DNA of 64,000 nucleotides from Mesorhizobium xinjiangense (GCF_009749525.1 NZ_WOAC01000019.1:1-64000); one strand, 5' to 3'; counted from the first letter of the stretch, positions 45,818-58,046 are shown. Made by a program: numbers and translations. Notes: a model not told the origin generated them from the letters alone.

Positions 45818-47686
45818 TTGAAGCCGCGCGCTGTCCAGACGCTTGTCGCCCTCGTGCTGGCGGCCGTTTGGGGTGCCGGTCTGGGATGGGCGCACTGGCG
45901 CGGCGGCATGCCTCTTCTCGAGCGGGTCGAGGCGCCGCTGACCGACATGCGCACACTTGTGCGCGGCGAAAGTACGGCGCCCGACGATGTGACGATCGTT
46001 GCCATCGACGACGAGGCGGTGGATCGTGTGGGAGAATTTCCCCTTCGGCGCGCCAGCCTGGCGCAGATCGTCGACGCGATCTCCCGCCATCGTCCAAGAG
46101 CGATCGCCATCGACATGCTGCTGGTCGATCGCGGGCTGCCCCAGGAGGACCAGCGGCTTGCCAGCGCGCTTGCCCGTGCGCCAAGCGTTGTGGCCGGCGC
46201 GGCCGTCTTTGCCGAGGGACGGCAACGCCTTGCGGCGGGCAATACCGATGCCCCGCTTGCGGAGGTTCCGGTCGCTGAGCGGTTCTTGCTGCCGCAGCAG
46301 GTCTTTGCCGAGGCTGCGGCGCTCGGCATCGTCAACGTGGCGACCGACCCGACGGGCACGCCGCGCTTCGCGCCGCTCCTGTTCAGGACCCGCGATCGCA
46401 TCGAGACGTCCCTTGCCCTGAGGACCGCCGCCATTGCAGCCGGCGCGGTGCCGGCCATCGAGCCCGGCGGCCTCGTCCTGGGCGACAGGCGCATCCGCAC
46501 GGACATCGGCCAGACCCTGCCTTTGTCGTTCTACGGCCCGAGCGGCACGATCCGCACGGTGAGCGCGGCCGCCGCGCTCAGGGGAGAACTGACGGACGAG
46601 GCGATCAATGGGCGCATCGTGGTTGTTGGCGCGACCGTGACCGGCGGCGGCGATGTCTTTCCCACCCCGTTCGATCCCGTTCTGCCTGGCGTCGAGGTCG
46701 TGGCCACGGCCATTGCGCATCTCGTGGCGGGAGACGGGCTCCTGCGCGACCGCTCCGTCAGGCTGGCGGATGCCGGCCTGGCCGTTGCGCTGCCCGTCGT
46801 CCTGATCGGGTTGCTCGCATGGAGACGCAACGTCATCGGCCTGGCCTCGATCGTCGCCGTCATGTGCGTCTGGCTGGTGCTCAACCAGGTGGCGTTCGGC
46901 CACGGCATCTGGTTGAGCCTTGCCGTGCCGATGGCCGCGGCCGCACCACCGCTGGTCCTGTTCGGTGCGCTGCAATTGTGGATGGATCGCCGCCGGGCGC
47001 AGTTCTTCGCCGCGCAAAGCGCGCTGCTGCAGCACATCCAGGCGCCGGGCTTGACGAAATGGCTGGCGCGCCATCCCGATTTCCTGACCGAGCCGGTACG
47101 GTTCGAGGCCGGCATCATCTTCATCGACCTGTCGGGCTATACGGGATTGAGCGAGAGCCTCGGACCGAACGAGACGCGCGGTCTGCTCAACGAGTTCTAC
47201 GAATTCGTCAACGAAGAGGTAACAGTCAATGGTGGCGCCATCACCAGCTTCATGGGCGACGGGCTGATGATCCTGTTCGGCCTGCCGCGACCAGCCCCCG
47301 AGGATGCCGCCAATGCGCTGCGCTGCGCAGTCGGGCTGTGCGAGCGCACCGAGCGATGGCTCGCCGGCCTGCCGGATACGGTCGCGGGGCGCCTCGGCTA
47401 CAAGATCGGCCTGCATTACGGCGCCGTGGTCGCCTCGCGGCTCGGCAGCGGCTCGGGCCAGCAGATCGCGACGACCGGCGACAGCGTGAACGTGGCAAGC
47501 CGCCTGATGGAGGTCGCGGCAAGGCAAGGGGCCGATCTTGCCTTGAGCGACGACGTGGTGCGGGCCGCCGGACCGGAGCGCACGCCGCTGGCGAATGGGC
47601 TTTGCGACGGGCCATTGGAGGTGGAACTGCGCGGCAGGACGAACCCGCTCAAGGTCTGGCTCTACAGCCGGCCGGAACGACCGTGA
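45818..47686 (+). CDS. CHASE2-domain class III nucleotide cyclase
   Basis: A 622-residue membrane protein: N-terminal helix, periplasmic CHASE2 domain (about 35-310), three helices (315-390), then a class III cyclase domain (430-615). Metal Asp437 (FIDLSGYTG) and Asp481 (MGDGLM) are present, as are Asn558 and Arg562 in TGDSVNVASRL. The purine-selecting residues are unusual: Ser477 where Lys is usual and Ala551 where Asp/Thr is usual. The start is TTG at 45818. Coupled to the FecR gene. Confidence 0.88.
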   Translation: MKPRAVQTLVALVLAAVWGAGLGWAHWRGGMPLLERVEAPLTDMRTLVRGESTAPDDVTIVAIDDEAVDRVGEFPLRRASLAQIVDAISRHRPRAIAIDMLLVDRGLPQEDQRLASALARAPSVVAGAAVFAEGRQRLAAGNTDAPLAEVPVAERFLLPQQVFAEAAALGIVNVATDPTGTPRFAPLLFRTRDRIETSLALRTAAIAAGAVPAIEPGGLVLGDRRIRTDIGQTLPLSFYGPSGTIRTVSAAAALRGELTDEAINGRIVVVGATVTGGGDVFPTPFDPVLPGVEVVATAIAHLVAGDGLLRDRSVRLADAGLAVALPVVLIGLLAWRRNVIGLASIVAVMCVWLVLNQVAFGHGIWLSLAVPMAAAAPPLVLFGALQLWMDRRRAQFFAAQSALLQHIQAPGLTKWLARHPDFLTEPVRFEAGIIFIDLSGYTGLSESLGPNETRGLLNEFYEFVNEEVTVNGGAITSFMGDGLMILFGLPRPAPEDAANALRCAVGLCERTERWLAGLPDTVAGRLGYKIGLHYGAVVASRLGSGSGQQIATTGDSVNVASRLMEVAARQGADLALSDDVVRAAGPERTPLANGLCDGPLEVELRGRTNPLKVWLYSRPERP

Positions 47687-47749
47687 GTTACCGCGAGACT
47701 CGCCTGACGGACAGTCGGCAACCAAACAGATCCCGCACGATGGGTTGCT

Positions 47750-47953
47750 TCAGCCGCTGCCGCCCCCACCGCCGCCGTCGTGATCCTGGTTTTCGCGATT
47801 GATCTCGTAGCTCGGCAGTTCCTCACCGAGCAACTGGGCCTTGTATTCGGCCGGGCTCATGCCGGGCGGCGGGTCGCCGCGATAGACCGGCCCCCTCGTG
47901 CCGCATCCGGCGACGAGCATCAGCACGGCGGCGGCAATGGCAAATCTCGACAT
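47750..47953 (-). CDS. Small lipoprotein
   Basis: A 67-residue protein: signal with lipobox LVAGC (Cys17), then a Pro/Gly segment (VYRGDPPPGMSPAEYKAQLLGEE) and a tail of Gly residues. Its start is placed at MSRFAIAA (47953). Unknown function; the neighbour at 48047 also looks like a lipoprotein. Confidence 0.65.
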   Translation of the reverse strand: MSRFAIAAAVLMLVAGCGTRGPVYRGDPPPGMSPAEYKAQLLGEELPSYEINRENQDHDGGGGGGSG

Positions 47954-48046
47954 TGATTGTTCCTCGCTGGATGAGCACGCGGACGGGTGCATTGGCACAT
48001 TTGTGTCTTGATCTCAACACGCCCGATAGCCCGATCGATCGCCCGT

Positions 48047-48460
48047 CTACCCCTCACGACCGACCGCAACCGCGCCCGGACAGGCGCGGCGTTGCATGGA
48101 ATAATTCATCGCCTCGATGCGGCCGCGCGCCGCGCCGCGCTCTTTGGCCGTTCGATTCCTGTAGTCGGGAATATGGGTCGCGAGACCGGTGTGGCGGCGC
48201 ACGGATGCGGCCCAGTCCTGGTCCACGCGGGCGTCGCGCGGCAGCCCGTAGGCCGCAGCTTCACGATTGCGCATGGCGGCAAGCTGCCCGCACTCCACCC
48301 GGTCATAGGGAAGCGATGACGTGTACTCCGCATCGAGGTTCTGGGCCAGCGAGCGGCAACCCTGGAGGGAGAGCGCAACAAGGATCGCAAGGAGGCATCG
48401 CGTGAGCATGCCGTAGCGCCTCGCCGAGGGTTCGATTGCAACTGCCGCCAGTTCAGTCAT
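48047..48460 (-). CDS. Predicted lipoprotein of unknown function
   Basis: A 137-residue protein with hydrophobic LLAILVALSLQGC lipobox. The start at 48460 (MTELAAVAIEPS) follows GGAAGGCACA and is chosen over MLTRCLL at 48409. The mature part holds CGQLAAMRNREAAAYGLPRDARVDQDW and a C-terminal cysteine. I do not recognise the family. Confidence 0.6.
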   Translation of the reverse strand: MTELAAVAIEPSARRYGMLTRCLLAILVALSLQGCRSLAQNLDAEYTSSLPYDRVECGQLAAMRNREAAAYGLPRDARVDQDWAASVRRHTGLATHIPDYRNRTAKERGAARGRIEAMNYSMQRRACPGAVAVGREG

Positions 48461-48635
48461 TGTGCCTTCCGTTGGACGCACGCCATTCGATGGCGAAACC
48501 ATGCAGTATAGCAAGCGATTCCTGAATTTCCTCCAGTGCGAATGCCTGTCAATTCGGTGGTGATGGGACATCTCGCCATTCCTACGGACTAGGCCAACTT
48601 GTCGATCTCTATTAGTACCGTCGTATTATTGACCC

Positions 48636-48731
48636 TCTCCAAATCCCTGTCATGATTAAATTGCCGTTGAGCTAGAAGACAGAGACGGCAAGGGCTGCCC
48701 GACGCCGCGGGGGATCGGGCAGCCTTCTTTA
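48636..48731 (+). ncRNA. Candidate small RNA with two hairpins and a terminator
   Basis: TATTAT at 48624-48629 could be a -10 box (TTGTCG at 48600-48605 as a distant -35, spacer 18). The following stretch begins CCTCTCC, then a stem TTGCCGT (48661-48667)/ACGGCAA (48685-48691), then GGCTGCCCGA (48693-48702)/TCGGGCAGCC (48715-48724) followed by TTCTTTAT, a strong intrinsic terminator on the plus strand. No plus-strand gene precedes it. It lies in the 462-base gap between a lipoprotein and an acyl-CoA synthetase; it might instead be a leader of the latter. Confidence 0.55.
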
Positions 48732-48922
48732 TGCGCGGGTGCCTTTGGCCGGAACTCGGTCACCTTGCCCAACCCTTCCATGAAATCCAATTGGCAAGCG
48801 CATCGGGCCGATGGCAGGCCATGCGCGCTTGCACAGCCTGCGAGCAGGTGGCAAGAAAGTGTGCATCGCGCGCCGCCCTTGCCGGATCGGCGGCTATTTT
48901 CAGGAAGCCTGCTCGGCCCTTC

Positions 48923-50557
48923 ATGCTCGACCGCCGTGACAATTACCGGGATCTCCGTTCCCATTTCCGCTGGCAACTGCCGGAGCGCTTCAACATCGCC
49001 GTCGCGGTCTGTGACGACTGGGCGCGGCGCGCGCCGGAACGCACGGCGCTCTATGACTTCCACGCCGAGGGCGAAGCCATTCGCATGAGCTATCGCGAAC
49101 TGGCCGAGCGCTCCAACGCGCTGGCCAATGCGCTGCGGGCGCAAGGGATAAGGCGCGGCGACCGGGTCGCGCTGCTCCTGCCGCAATCATTCGAGACCGT
49201 GATCGCCCATCTGGCGATCTACAAGCTCGGCGCGGTTGCCCTGCCGCTGGCGCTCCTGTTCGGCGTGGAGGCGCTCGAATACCGGTTGCACAGTGCCGAT
49301 GCCGCGGGCGTGGTGACCAACGAGACGGGGCTCGCCAAGCTGCGGCCGATCCTCGGCCGGCTGGCGTCGCTGACCGCGCTCATCTCGGTTGATGGGCGCG
49401 ACGGCGAGGCGCGCGGGCTCAACGAGCTCATCGCCAGCCATTCGACCAGTTTCGAGGCGGAGGACACCGGACCGGACGATCCGGCGATGATGATCTTCAC
49501 CTCCGGCACGACCGGCCCGCCCAAGGGCGCGCTGCATGGCCACCGTGTTCTCCTCGGCCACCTGCCGGGCGTGCAGATGCCGCATGAATTCCTGCCCCAA
49601 CCGGACGACCTGTTGTGGACGCCGGCCGACTGGGCCTGGGCCGGCGGCCTGCTCAACGTGCTCTTGCCGGGGCTCTATTTCGGTGTGCCGGTGGTCTCGT
49701 CGCCGGCGCAAAAATTCGATCCCGAGGCGGCGTTCGTCCTGATGGAAAAGATGCGGGTGCGCAACGCCTTCATTCCGCCGACGGCGCTCAGGATGATGAA
49801 GACGGTGACGGGCGTTCGCGACAACTTCGATCTGAACCTGCGCACGATCGGCTCCGGTGGCGAGGCGCTGGGCCGCGAGTCCTATGACTGGGCCCGCGCC
49901 GAACTGGGCCTGACCATCAACGAATTCTACGGCCAGACCGAATGCAACCTCGTGCTGTCGTCCTGCGCGGCGATCGGTGTTTCGCGCGGCGGCGCGATCG
50001 GCAGGCCGGTGCCGGGCCACGAGGTTGCCGTGGTCGATGAGGCGGGACGGCCGTTGCCGGCCGGCGAGGCGGGACAGATCGCGGTGCGTCGCCCGGACCC
50101 GGTGATGTTCCTGGAATATTGGAACAACCCGGAAGCGACGGCGAAGAAGTTCGTCGGCGACTGGATGCTGACGGGCGATCAGGCAGTTGTCGACGAAGAC
50201 GGCTATTTCCATTTTTTCGGGCGCGATGACGACGTCATCACATCGGCCGGCTATCGCATCGGCCCGGCGGAGATCGAGGACTGCCTGACGGCGCATCCGG
50301 CGATCTCGCTGGCCGCCGCCGTCGGCAAGCCGGACGCCCTGCGCACCGAAATCGTCAAGGCCTATGTCGTGTTGAAGCCGGGCTGGCAGCCGGATGCTCA
50401 CCTTGCCGAAGAGATCAAGTCATGGGTGCGCCATCGCCTTTCGGCACATGAATATCCGCGTGAGGTCGCGTTCGTCGAATCGATGCCGCTGACGACGACG
50501 GGCAAGGTGATCCGGCGCATCTTTCGCGAACGGGCACGCGAGGAGGCGGGGCTGTGA
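48923..50557 (+). CDS. Acyl-CoA synthetase (AMP-binding)
   Basis: A 544-residue ANL-family ligase: MIFTSGTTGPPKGALHGH (P-loop motif), FIPPTALRMMK, GSGGEALG, INEFYGQTECN, DWMLTGDQAVVDEDGYFHFFGRDDD, and the C-terminal lysine in TTTGKVIRR. It resembles acetyl/medium-chain acyl-CoA synthetases; the acid is unknown. The start MLDRRDNYRDLR at 48923 fits the family; the in-frame reading back to 48731 runs into the sRNA terminator region. Confidence 0.9.
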   Translation: MLDRRDNYRDLRSHFRWQLPERFNIAVAVCDDWARRAPERTALYDFHAEGEAIRMSYRELAERSNALANALRAQGIRRGDRVALLLPQSFETVIAHLAIYKLGAVALPLALLFGVEALEYRLHSADAAGVVTNETGLAKLRPILGRLASLTALISVDGRDGEARGLNELIASHSTSFEAEDTGPDDPAMMIFTSGTTGPPKGALHGHRVLLGHLPGVQMPHEFLPQPDDLLWTPADWAWAGGLLNVLLPGLYFGVPVVSSPAQKFDPEAAFVLMEKMRVRNAFIPPTALRMMKTVTGVRDNFDLNLRTIGSGGEALGRESYDWARAELGLTINEFYGQTECNLVLSSCAAIGVSRGGAIGRPVPGHEVAVVDEAGRPLPAGEAGQIAVRRPDPVMFLEYWNNPEATAKKFVGDWMLTGDQAVVDEDGYFHFFGRDDDVITSAGYRIGPAEIEDCLTAHPAISLAAAVGKPDALRTEIVKAYVVLKPGWQPDAHLAEEIKSWVRHRLSAHEYPREVAFVESMPLTTTGKVIRRIFRERAREEAGL

Positions 50558-50581
50558 GAGCCATTCCGCCGTGCCTACTTC

Positions 50582-51862
50582 TCACCGTCTCCTGACCAGC
50601 TTTTCGAACCGGCTGCGCATTTGCCGGGCAAGATTTCGCGTTTCACCGGAAAGGCGGAGCTGCCCTGCCGCCTGACGCACGGCCTTGCCGGAGTCAGGTG
50701 TCAGGCCGACGATCAGGGTTCCCATCTCGCGCCGCTCGCTCCACAAACGGCTCATGACCGGATGACCGGGCACGGCGCAGGAATCGCTCACCACGATATC
50801 GGGGTCGTCGAGATGCACCTTCGTCGCCTCGATCATCAGCAGAGTGCCCGGCGAAAAGGCGCCGTACGCTTCGTCGAAGGCCGTCTTCCAGGTGTAGGCG
50901 ACGCCCTGCTCGACAAAGACGATGAGGCTGGCGATCATGCAGCCGTCGAGGCGCAGCCTGTGGATGCGGCACATGTCGCGCCCGCTCAACCGGTCGATCG
51001 CCTCGCGGGCGAATGCCGCTTGGAATCGGTCGACGATCATTGCGCTTCCGGCGCGACCTTTCCAGCCGGAGGCTTCGAGCGACAAGAATTCTTCCGCCGC
51101 CTGGCGCACCTCTTCGGGGTGACGCACGACATCGTGGGTGAGTTCGCCCTTTTCGGCGAGCCGGCGCTTCAGGCGTCGGAACTCCCGGTAATGATGGGAG
51201 CGCAAGGCGCCCTTCAGATAGGCTTCCCCGTCAAGATCGCTGTGCAGCACGGCGCGCTCGCCATTCGATATGGCGCTCAGCGGCAGATTGCGTCCGTGCG
51301 CGGCCGTACGCAATGCGCCCGCCGCCTCGCCGTCGAGCGGCAGTTCCGGCAGCATCAGGACGCGCGGCAGCTTGAGCCTGGGCAGGGCGAGCATGGCGAA
51401 AAAATCCTCGACGACGCCGATCGGATCGTCGTGGTCGATCAGCGGCACGCCAAGGGGACTGAACGGGCTCGACCAGGCGCGGATGACGGGCGCGCCGAGG
51501 GGGATCTCCCGCTCGATCGAAAAGGGAAGAAGAAGTCGCAGCCGGCTGCGCTCTCCGGTTTCCTCGCGCATGACGGCGAGTTGGACCTGGCGGTCCTCGA
51601 GCCGCGGCATGGCGGGTGCCAGAAAGCGTGGATTGAAGAAGATATTCGGCTGAACCGAGCGGCTGCACAGATGGTCGAGCTCGTCCACCAGATCGAAGCC
51701 CGCCGAAGCCGGGTAGATGGCAAGCTCGCGCGCCGGCGGTTTGCCGTCGCCGAGCGAGACGCGCGTGGCGACCGCTTCCTCGCGTTCGAGCCCGCCCAGG
51801 CGGGCGATCATCGGAGCCGCAGGGCTGGGGTGCATGTCCTTGCGTGCGGGCAGGGTGCTCAT
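50582..51862 (-). CDS. GNAT-family (BioF2-like/FemAB-type) acyltransferase
   Basis: A 426-residue protein. The C-terminal half (YREFRRLKRRLAEKGEL, FLSLEASGWKGRAGSAM, GVAYTWKTAFDEAYGAFSPGTLLMIE) matches the BioF2-like acetyltransferase (GNAT_6) family used in capsule and lipopolysaccharide modification. Its ATG overlaps the stop of the flippase gene (ATGA), so it belongs with surface-glycan export. Substrate unknown. Confidence 0.82.
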   Translation of the reverse strand: MSTLPARKDMHPSPAAPMIARLGGLEREEAVATRVSLGDGKPPARELAIYPASAGFDLVDELDHLCSRSVQPNIFFNPRFLAPAMPRLEDRQVQLAVMREETGERSRLRLLLPFSIEREIPLGAPVIRAWSSPFSPLGVPLIDHDDPIGVVEDFFAMLALPRLKLPRVLMLPELPLDGEAAGALRTAAHGRNLPLSAISNGERAVLHSDLDGEAYLKGALRSHHYREFRRLKRRLAEKGELTHDVVRHPEEVRQAAEEFLSLEASGWKGRAGSAMIVDRFQAAFAREAIDRLSGRDMCRIHRLRLDGCMIASLIVFVEQGVAYTWKTAFDEAYGAFSPGTLLMIEATKVHLDDPDIVVSDSCAVPGHPVMSRLWSERREMGTLIVGLTPDSGKAVRQAAGQLRLSGETRNLARQMRSRFEKLVRRR

Positions 51863-53274
51863 GGTTGCTCTTTCAATCGTGCGGCGCGGTGAGGAAGAGC
51901 CGACATGGTGATGCCGAGCCTGCGCCTGACGGTAAGAAACAGGGCGGTCGCCTCGAAGGTCATGGCCGCCGCCGTGGCGATCGCGGCGCCCCACAAGGCG
52001 AACTGCGGAATGAGCAGAAAGTTGAGCGCGATGTTGACGCCGAGCGTGAGGGCATAGACGGCGGCGCAGACATTCTGGTTGCCGGTCATCGTCAGCAGGC
52101 TCTCGGCCGGGCCGATGGCGGCGCGCAGCACGACACCGGCCGAAAGCACGAATAGCAGGGGGTATCCCTGGTCAAAGCCGGGGCCGAACAGGCCCAGCAG
52201 CGGCTTGCCCAGGACGAGGACCACGAGGGCCATCGCAAGCGATGGCCAGAAGGTCCAGGCAGCGGTTTCCCGGGCGAAGACCTCGAGTGCTGCCCGGTCG
52301 TCGCCATGGCTTATCTGGGCATAGCGCTGGGCCACGCCGGCCTTGACAGCGAAGGAGGCAAAGTGAACCAGGGCCAGTGTCTTGACCGTGGCGAAATAGA
52401 CGGCCACCTCGCCGGGCGGCAGGAAACGGCCGATCATCAGCACGTCGGCATTGGTCAACAGAAAGAAGAAGCTCTCGACCAGAAAGATCGGCATCGAAAT
52501 GGCGACCCAGTGCCGGAGGAGATAGCGGCGCGGACCGGGATCGACCTGACGCTCCACGCGGCCGGTGACCAGCGTCAGTTGCGCCAGCGTGGTCAGATAG
52601 GTCGCGGCAACCGCGGCCAGCATGGCGGTCTCGGCGCTCGGCGCAAAACCGGTCGCGATCGCTGCCGCCATGAAGGCGAGGATCAGCACCGGGCGAACCA
52701 GATAGGCCGGAGAGAGCGCCGCGACGGCCCAGGAATTGGCTCGGGCCACGCCCTGCAGAAGATCGGACAGGGCGATCATCGGCAGGCAGATCAGCCCGAG
52801 GGCGAACGGCACGAGGTAATAGTCCTCGATGCGCTCGCCCAGACCCCAGATGACGGCGAGGCCGATTGCCGCCACGATCGTTGCGGTGATCAGGGCGAGA
52901 AGCCGGCCGGTCAGGTGGAACCCGCGCAGTTCGGGCCACATGGCCTTTTCGCGGTATTCGGAGATGAAGCGGATGACGGCGGTGTCAAAGCCGAGGCAGG
53001 AAATGCTGCCAACGATGATCATCGTCACCCAGACGAGGACGAAGATGCCGTATTCGAAACCGCCCATCCAGCGCGCCAGCAGCACCTGGCTGACGAAGGC
53101 GATCAGCGCGTTGGCGATGCGAATGGAAAAGGCGATAAGCGACATGCGTCCGGCACGCCCGCGCGCATCGCGTGCCAGAAGCGCCATTTCCAGCGCATCG
53201 AGCAGTGGCCGCGCCCGCAAGGCCAGTCTCGCCGGCAATAGCCGCTCGACCGTCGTCACCGCCGAAAACCGCAA
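51859..53274 (-). CDS. Lipopolysaccharide/oligosaccharide flippase (MOP family)
   Basis: A 471-residue protein with about 12-14 membrane helices, Wzx-like: FVSQVLLARWMGGFEYGIFVLVW near residue 62, FDTAVIRFISEYR, and repeated helix pairs. It would flip lipid-linked glycan across the inner membrane. A basic N-terminal stretch (VERLLPARLALRARPLLDALEMALLARDARGRAGR) precedes the first helix; a start at the inner MSLIAF is also possible. It precedes and overlaps the GNAT gene. Confidence 0.87.
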   Translation of the reverse strand: MRFSAVTTVERLLPARLALRARPLLDALEMALLARDARGRAGRMSLIAFSIRIANALIAFVSQVLLARWMGGFEYGIFVLVWVTMIIVGSISCLGFDTAVIRFISEYREKAMWPELRGFHLTGRLLALITATIVAAIGLAVIWGLGERIEDYYLVPFALGLICLPMIALSDLLQGVARANSWAVAALSPAYLVRPVLILAFMAAAIATGFAPSAETAMLAAVAATYLTTLAQLTLVTGRVERQVDPGPRRYLLRHWVAISMPIFLVESFFFLLTNADVLMIGRFLPPGEVAVYFATVKTLALVHFASFAVKAGVAQRYAQISHGDDRAALEVFARETAAWTFWPSLAMALVVLVLGKPLLGLFGPGFDQGYPLLFVLSAGVVLRAAIGPAESLLTMTGNQNVCAAVYALTLGVNIALNFLLIPQFALWGAAIATAAAMTFEATALFLTVRRRLGITMSALPHRAARLKEQP

Positions 53275-53430
53275 GCCCCTCGCTCCAGTGGCAATTGAAG
53301 ACGCGGAAGGCTTAGCGGTCAGACTTTAAGAAAGAGTTGGAGCGCGGACGCGTTCGCCGGCCCGGAGAGCGCCGAAATGCGGAATCGGCCCTGGCAGGCC
53401 GACCGGCGCCCTGGCACCCCATGAAGCGCC

Positions 53431-56157
<2,727 letters not shown>

Positions 56158-56396
56158 CAATGGTCCTTTCAATCAAAGCTTGCCAGCTGGGCCGGCCGGG
56201 CAGTGCTCATGACTGTGACTGAGGCAATTCACAATCGAAAAAGCGCCCGGGAAAAACGGTTCTGGACGCAGAGTTGAAGGACAGATAAGAGGGGGCAGAA
56301 GCGATGTCAACGTTGCGCCACGACGCGTTGCCGCCCTCAATTTGCCATTGCCGGGCGCATGCATCGTGCCCTCAACCCCAATCCCGGAGATAACAG

Positions 56397-57257
56397 ATGC
56401 GCCTGTCTTGCTTTCGACGTCTGCCCGCGACCGTTGGTCTGGCCCTCGGCCTTGCCACAGCCACAAGCTGTCTTGCCATGGCGCAAGACGACGATGTGGT
56501 TGCGACGGTCAACGGAACGCCGATCACCGCAGGCGAGATCGCCATTGCCGAGACCGATCTCGACCCGCAATTCAGCCAGCTTCCGGCCGACAAGAGACGT
56601 GGCGCTGCGCTTTCGGCGCTGATCGAGATCAAGCTGCTGGCGGCGGCCGCCGAGGAGGCCGGCCTTGCCGATGGCAAGGAGTTTGCCGAGCGTCTGGAAT
56701 TTCTGCGCATGCGCGCCCTTCACAGCGCCTATATCGATTCCGAGATTGCCTCCAAGGTGACCGACGAGGCTGTGCGCGCGCGCTATGATCAGGAGGTCGC
56801 CAACACGCCGCCGCAAAACGAGATCCGTGCGCGCCACATTCTGGTGAAGACGAAGGAAGAAGCCGGGGCCATCATCAAGCAGCTTGACGAGGGTGCCGAT
56901 TTCGAGGAACTCGCCAAGGAGAATTCGACCGACGGTTCTGCCGCGCAGGGCGGCGATCTGGGCTATTTCGGCCAGGGACAGATGGTGCCGGAATTCGAGA
57001 AGGCGGCCTTCGCGCTGGATGCCGGCGCCTATACCTCCGAGCCGGTGGAAACGCAGTTCGGCTTCCACGTCATCAAGGTCGAGGACAAGCGCACCAAGCA
57101 GCCGCCGGCATTCGAGCAGGTCAAGGAGCAGTTGCGCTCGCTCGTGTTGCGCGAGACCTATTTCAACGCCGTCAACGAGCTGCGCGAAGGCGCGACCATT
57201 GAAGTCGACGATCCGGAGCTGAAGAAGGCGCTCGAAGCGACCGAACAGGCGAAGTGA
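56397..57257 (+). CDS. Periplasmic parvulin-type peptidyl-prolyl isomerase
   Basis: A 286-residue exported foldase: signal peptide to about residue 29 (LATATSCLAMAQ), SurA/PrsA-like N-terminal helices (VNGTPITAGEIAIAETDL), parvulin domain (about 135-230: RARHILVKTKEEA, FEELAKENSTDGSAAQGGDLGYFGQGQMVPEFEKAAF, QFGFHVIKVED), and a charged tail. It would help folding of exported proteins. It is divergent from secA. Confidence 0.92.
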   Translation: MRLSCFRRLPATVGLALGLATATSCLAMAQDDDVVATVNGTPITAGEIAIAETDLDPQFSQLPADKRRGAALSALIEIKLLAAAAEEAGLADGKEFAERLEFLRMRALHSAYIDSEIASKVTDEAVRARYDQEVANTPPQNEIRARHILVKTKEEAGAIIKQLDEGADFEELAKENSTDGSAAQGGDLGYFGQGQMVPEFEKAAFALDAGAYTSEPVETQFGFHVIKVEDKRTKQPPAFEQVKEQLRSLVLRETYFNAVNELREGATIEVDDPELKKALEATEQAK

Positions 57258-57312
57258 TCCCAGCCGAGTGCTGTTCGGCCGTCGTAATCCCGACGGAACC
57301 GGCCGGCCGCGC

Positions 57313-57963
57313 TCATTCCGTGGTTTGACGGGCCATGGTTTGACGGGCAAGTGCGCCGCTCGCGATGCAGCGGGCGGCGGCACGGATGGCAGGTTCGTCG
57401 TCGAGGCGATCTATCAAGAGCTGCGTCCATGCAAAGGACGTCACGAGATCGGCCACCGTCAATGGATCGGCCCCGTCGTCCAGTTCCCCTCGCGCCTGTG
57501 CCTGCCTGGCCAGACTGGCGGTTCGTTGCCGACGTTCGGCGGCGTATGTGGCCAATGCCTGTGAAGCCTTCGCGTCCGACTGGGCTTCGGCGATGACCGA
57601 GCGAAATATGCTGCCGGCCGGCGTTTCGCGCCAATAGCGGAACAGATCGCTGAGGAGGAGGAAGATGTCCTCCTCCAGGTCGCCCGTGTCGGGATAGTGG
57701 ACATTGCGCTTCTGGCGCTGATAGGCGTCCAGCAGCAATGCCGTCTTGCTCGGCCACCAGCGATAGATCGTAGGCTTTCCCGCTCGGGCGCGCCGCGCCA
57801 CGGCCTCGATGGAAAAGCCCGACGGCCCGGCCTCGACCAGCACCGCCTCGGCGGCATCCAGGATTGCCTCGGTGCTCTCCATGTTGCGACGCGCACCGGT
57901 CGAACGGCGCGCCGACGGTCCATCCTTCAAAGCATCCACTCCTTTTGGGTCACCGCTGCTCAT
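57313..57963 (-). CDS. TetR-family transcriptional regulator
   Basis: A 216-residue regulator. The N-terminal helix-turn-helix (STEAILDAAEAVLVEAGPSGFSIEAVARRARAGKPTIYRWWPSK) is clear; the C-terminal ligand domain is TetR_C-like. It is divergent from a frameshifted small membrane gene; two palindromes in the 83-base gap (57999-58032) are likely its operators. Inducer unknown. Confidence 0.9.
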   Translation of the reverse strand: MSSGDPKGVDALKDGPSARRSTGARRNMESTEAILDAAEAVLVEAGPSGFSIEAVARRARAGKPTIYRWWPSKTALLLDAYQRQKRNVHYPDTGDLEEDIFLLLSDLFRYWRETPAGSIFRSVIAEAQSDAKASQALATYAAERRQRTASLARQAQARGELDDGADPLTVADLVTSFAWTQLLIDRLDDEPAIRAAARCIASGALARQTMARQTTE

Positions 57964-57998
57964 GGCGGTCAGATTAGCATGATCTCTTGACGAAACGA

Positions 57999-58032
57999 AA
58001 CGGATCGTTAAATTAAACGGAACGTATCGTTT
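57999..58032. promoter_or_regulatory. Paired operator palindromes for the TetR regulator
   Basis: AACG-GAT-CGTT at 57999-58009 and AAACG-GA-ACGT-AT-CGTTT at 58015-58032 (dyad about ACGT). A possible -35 TTGACG lies at 57987-57992, so binding here could block the promoters of both divergent genes. Confidence 0.6.
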
Positions 58033-58046
58033 AGATGGAGTCCATC

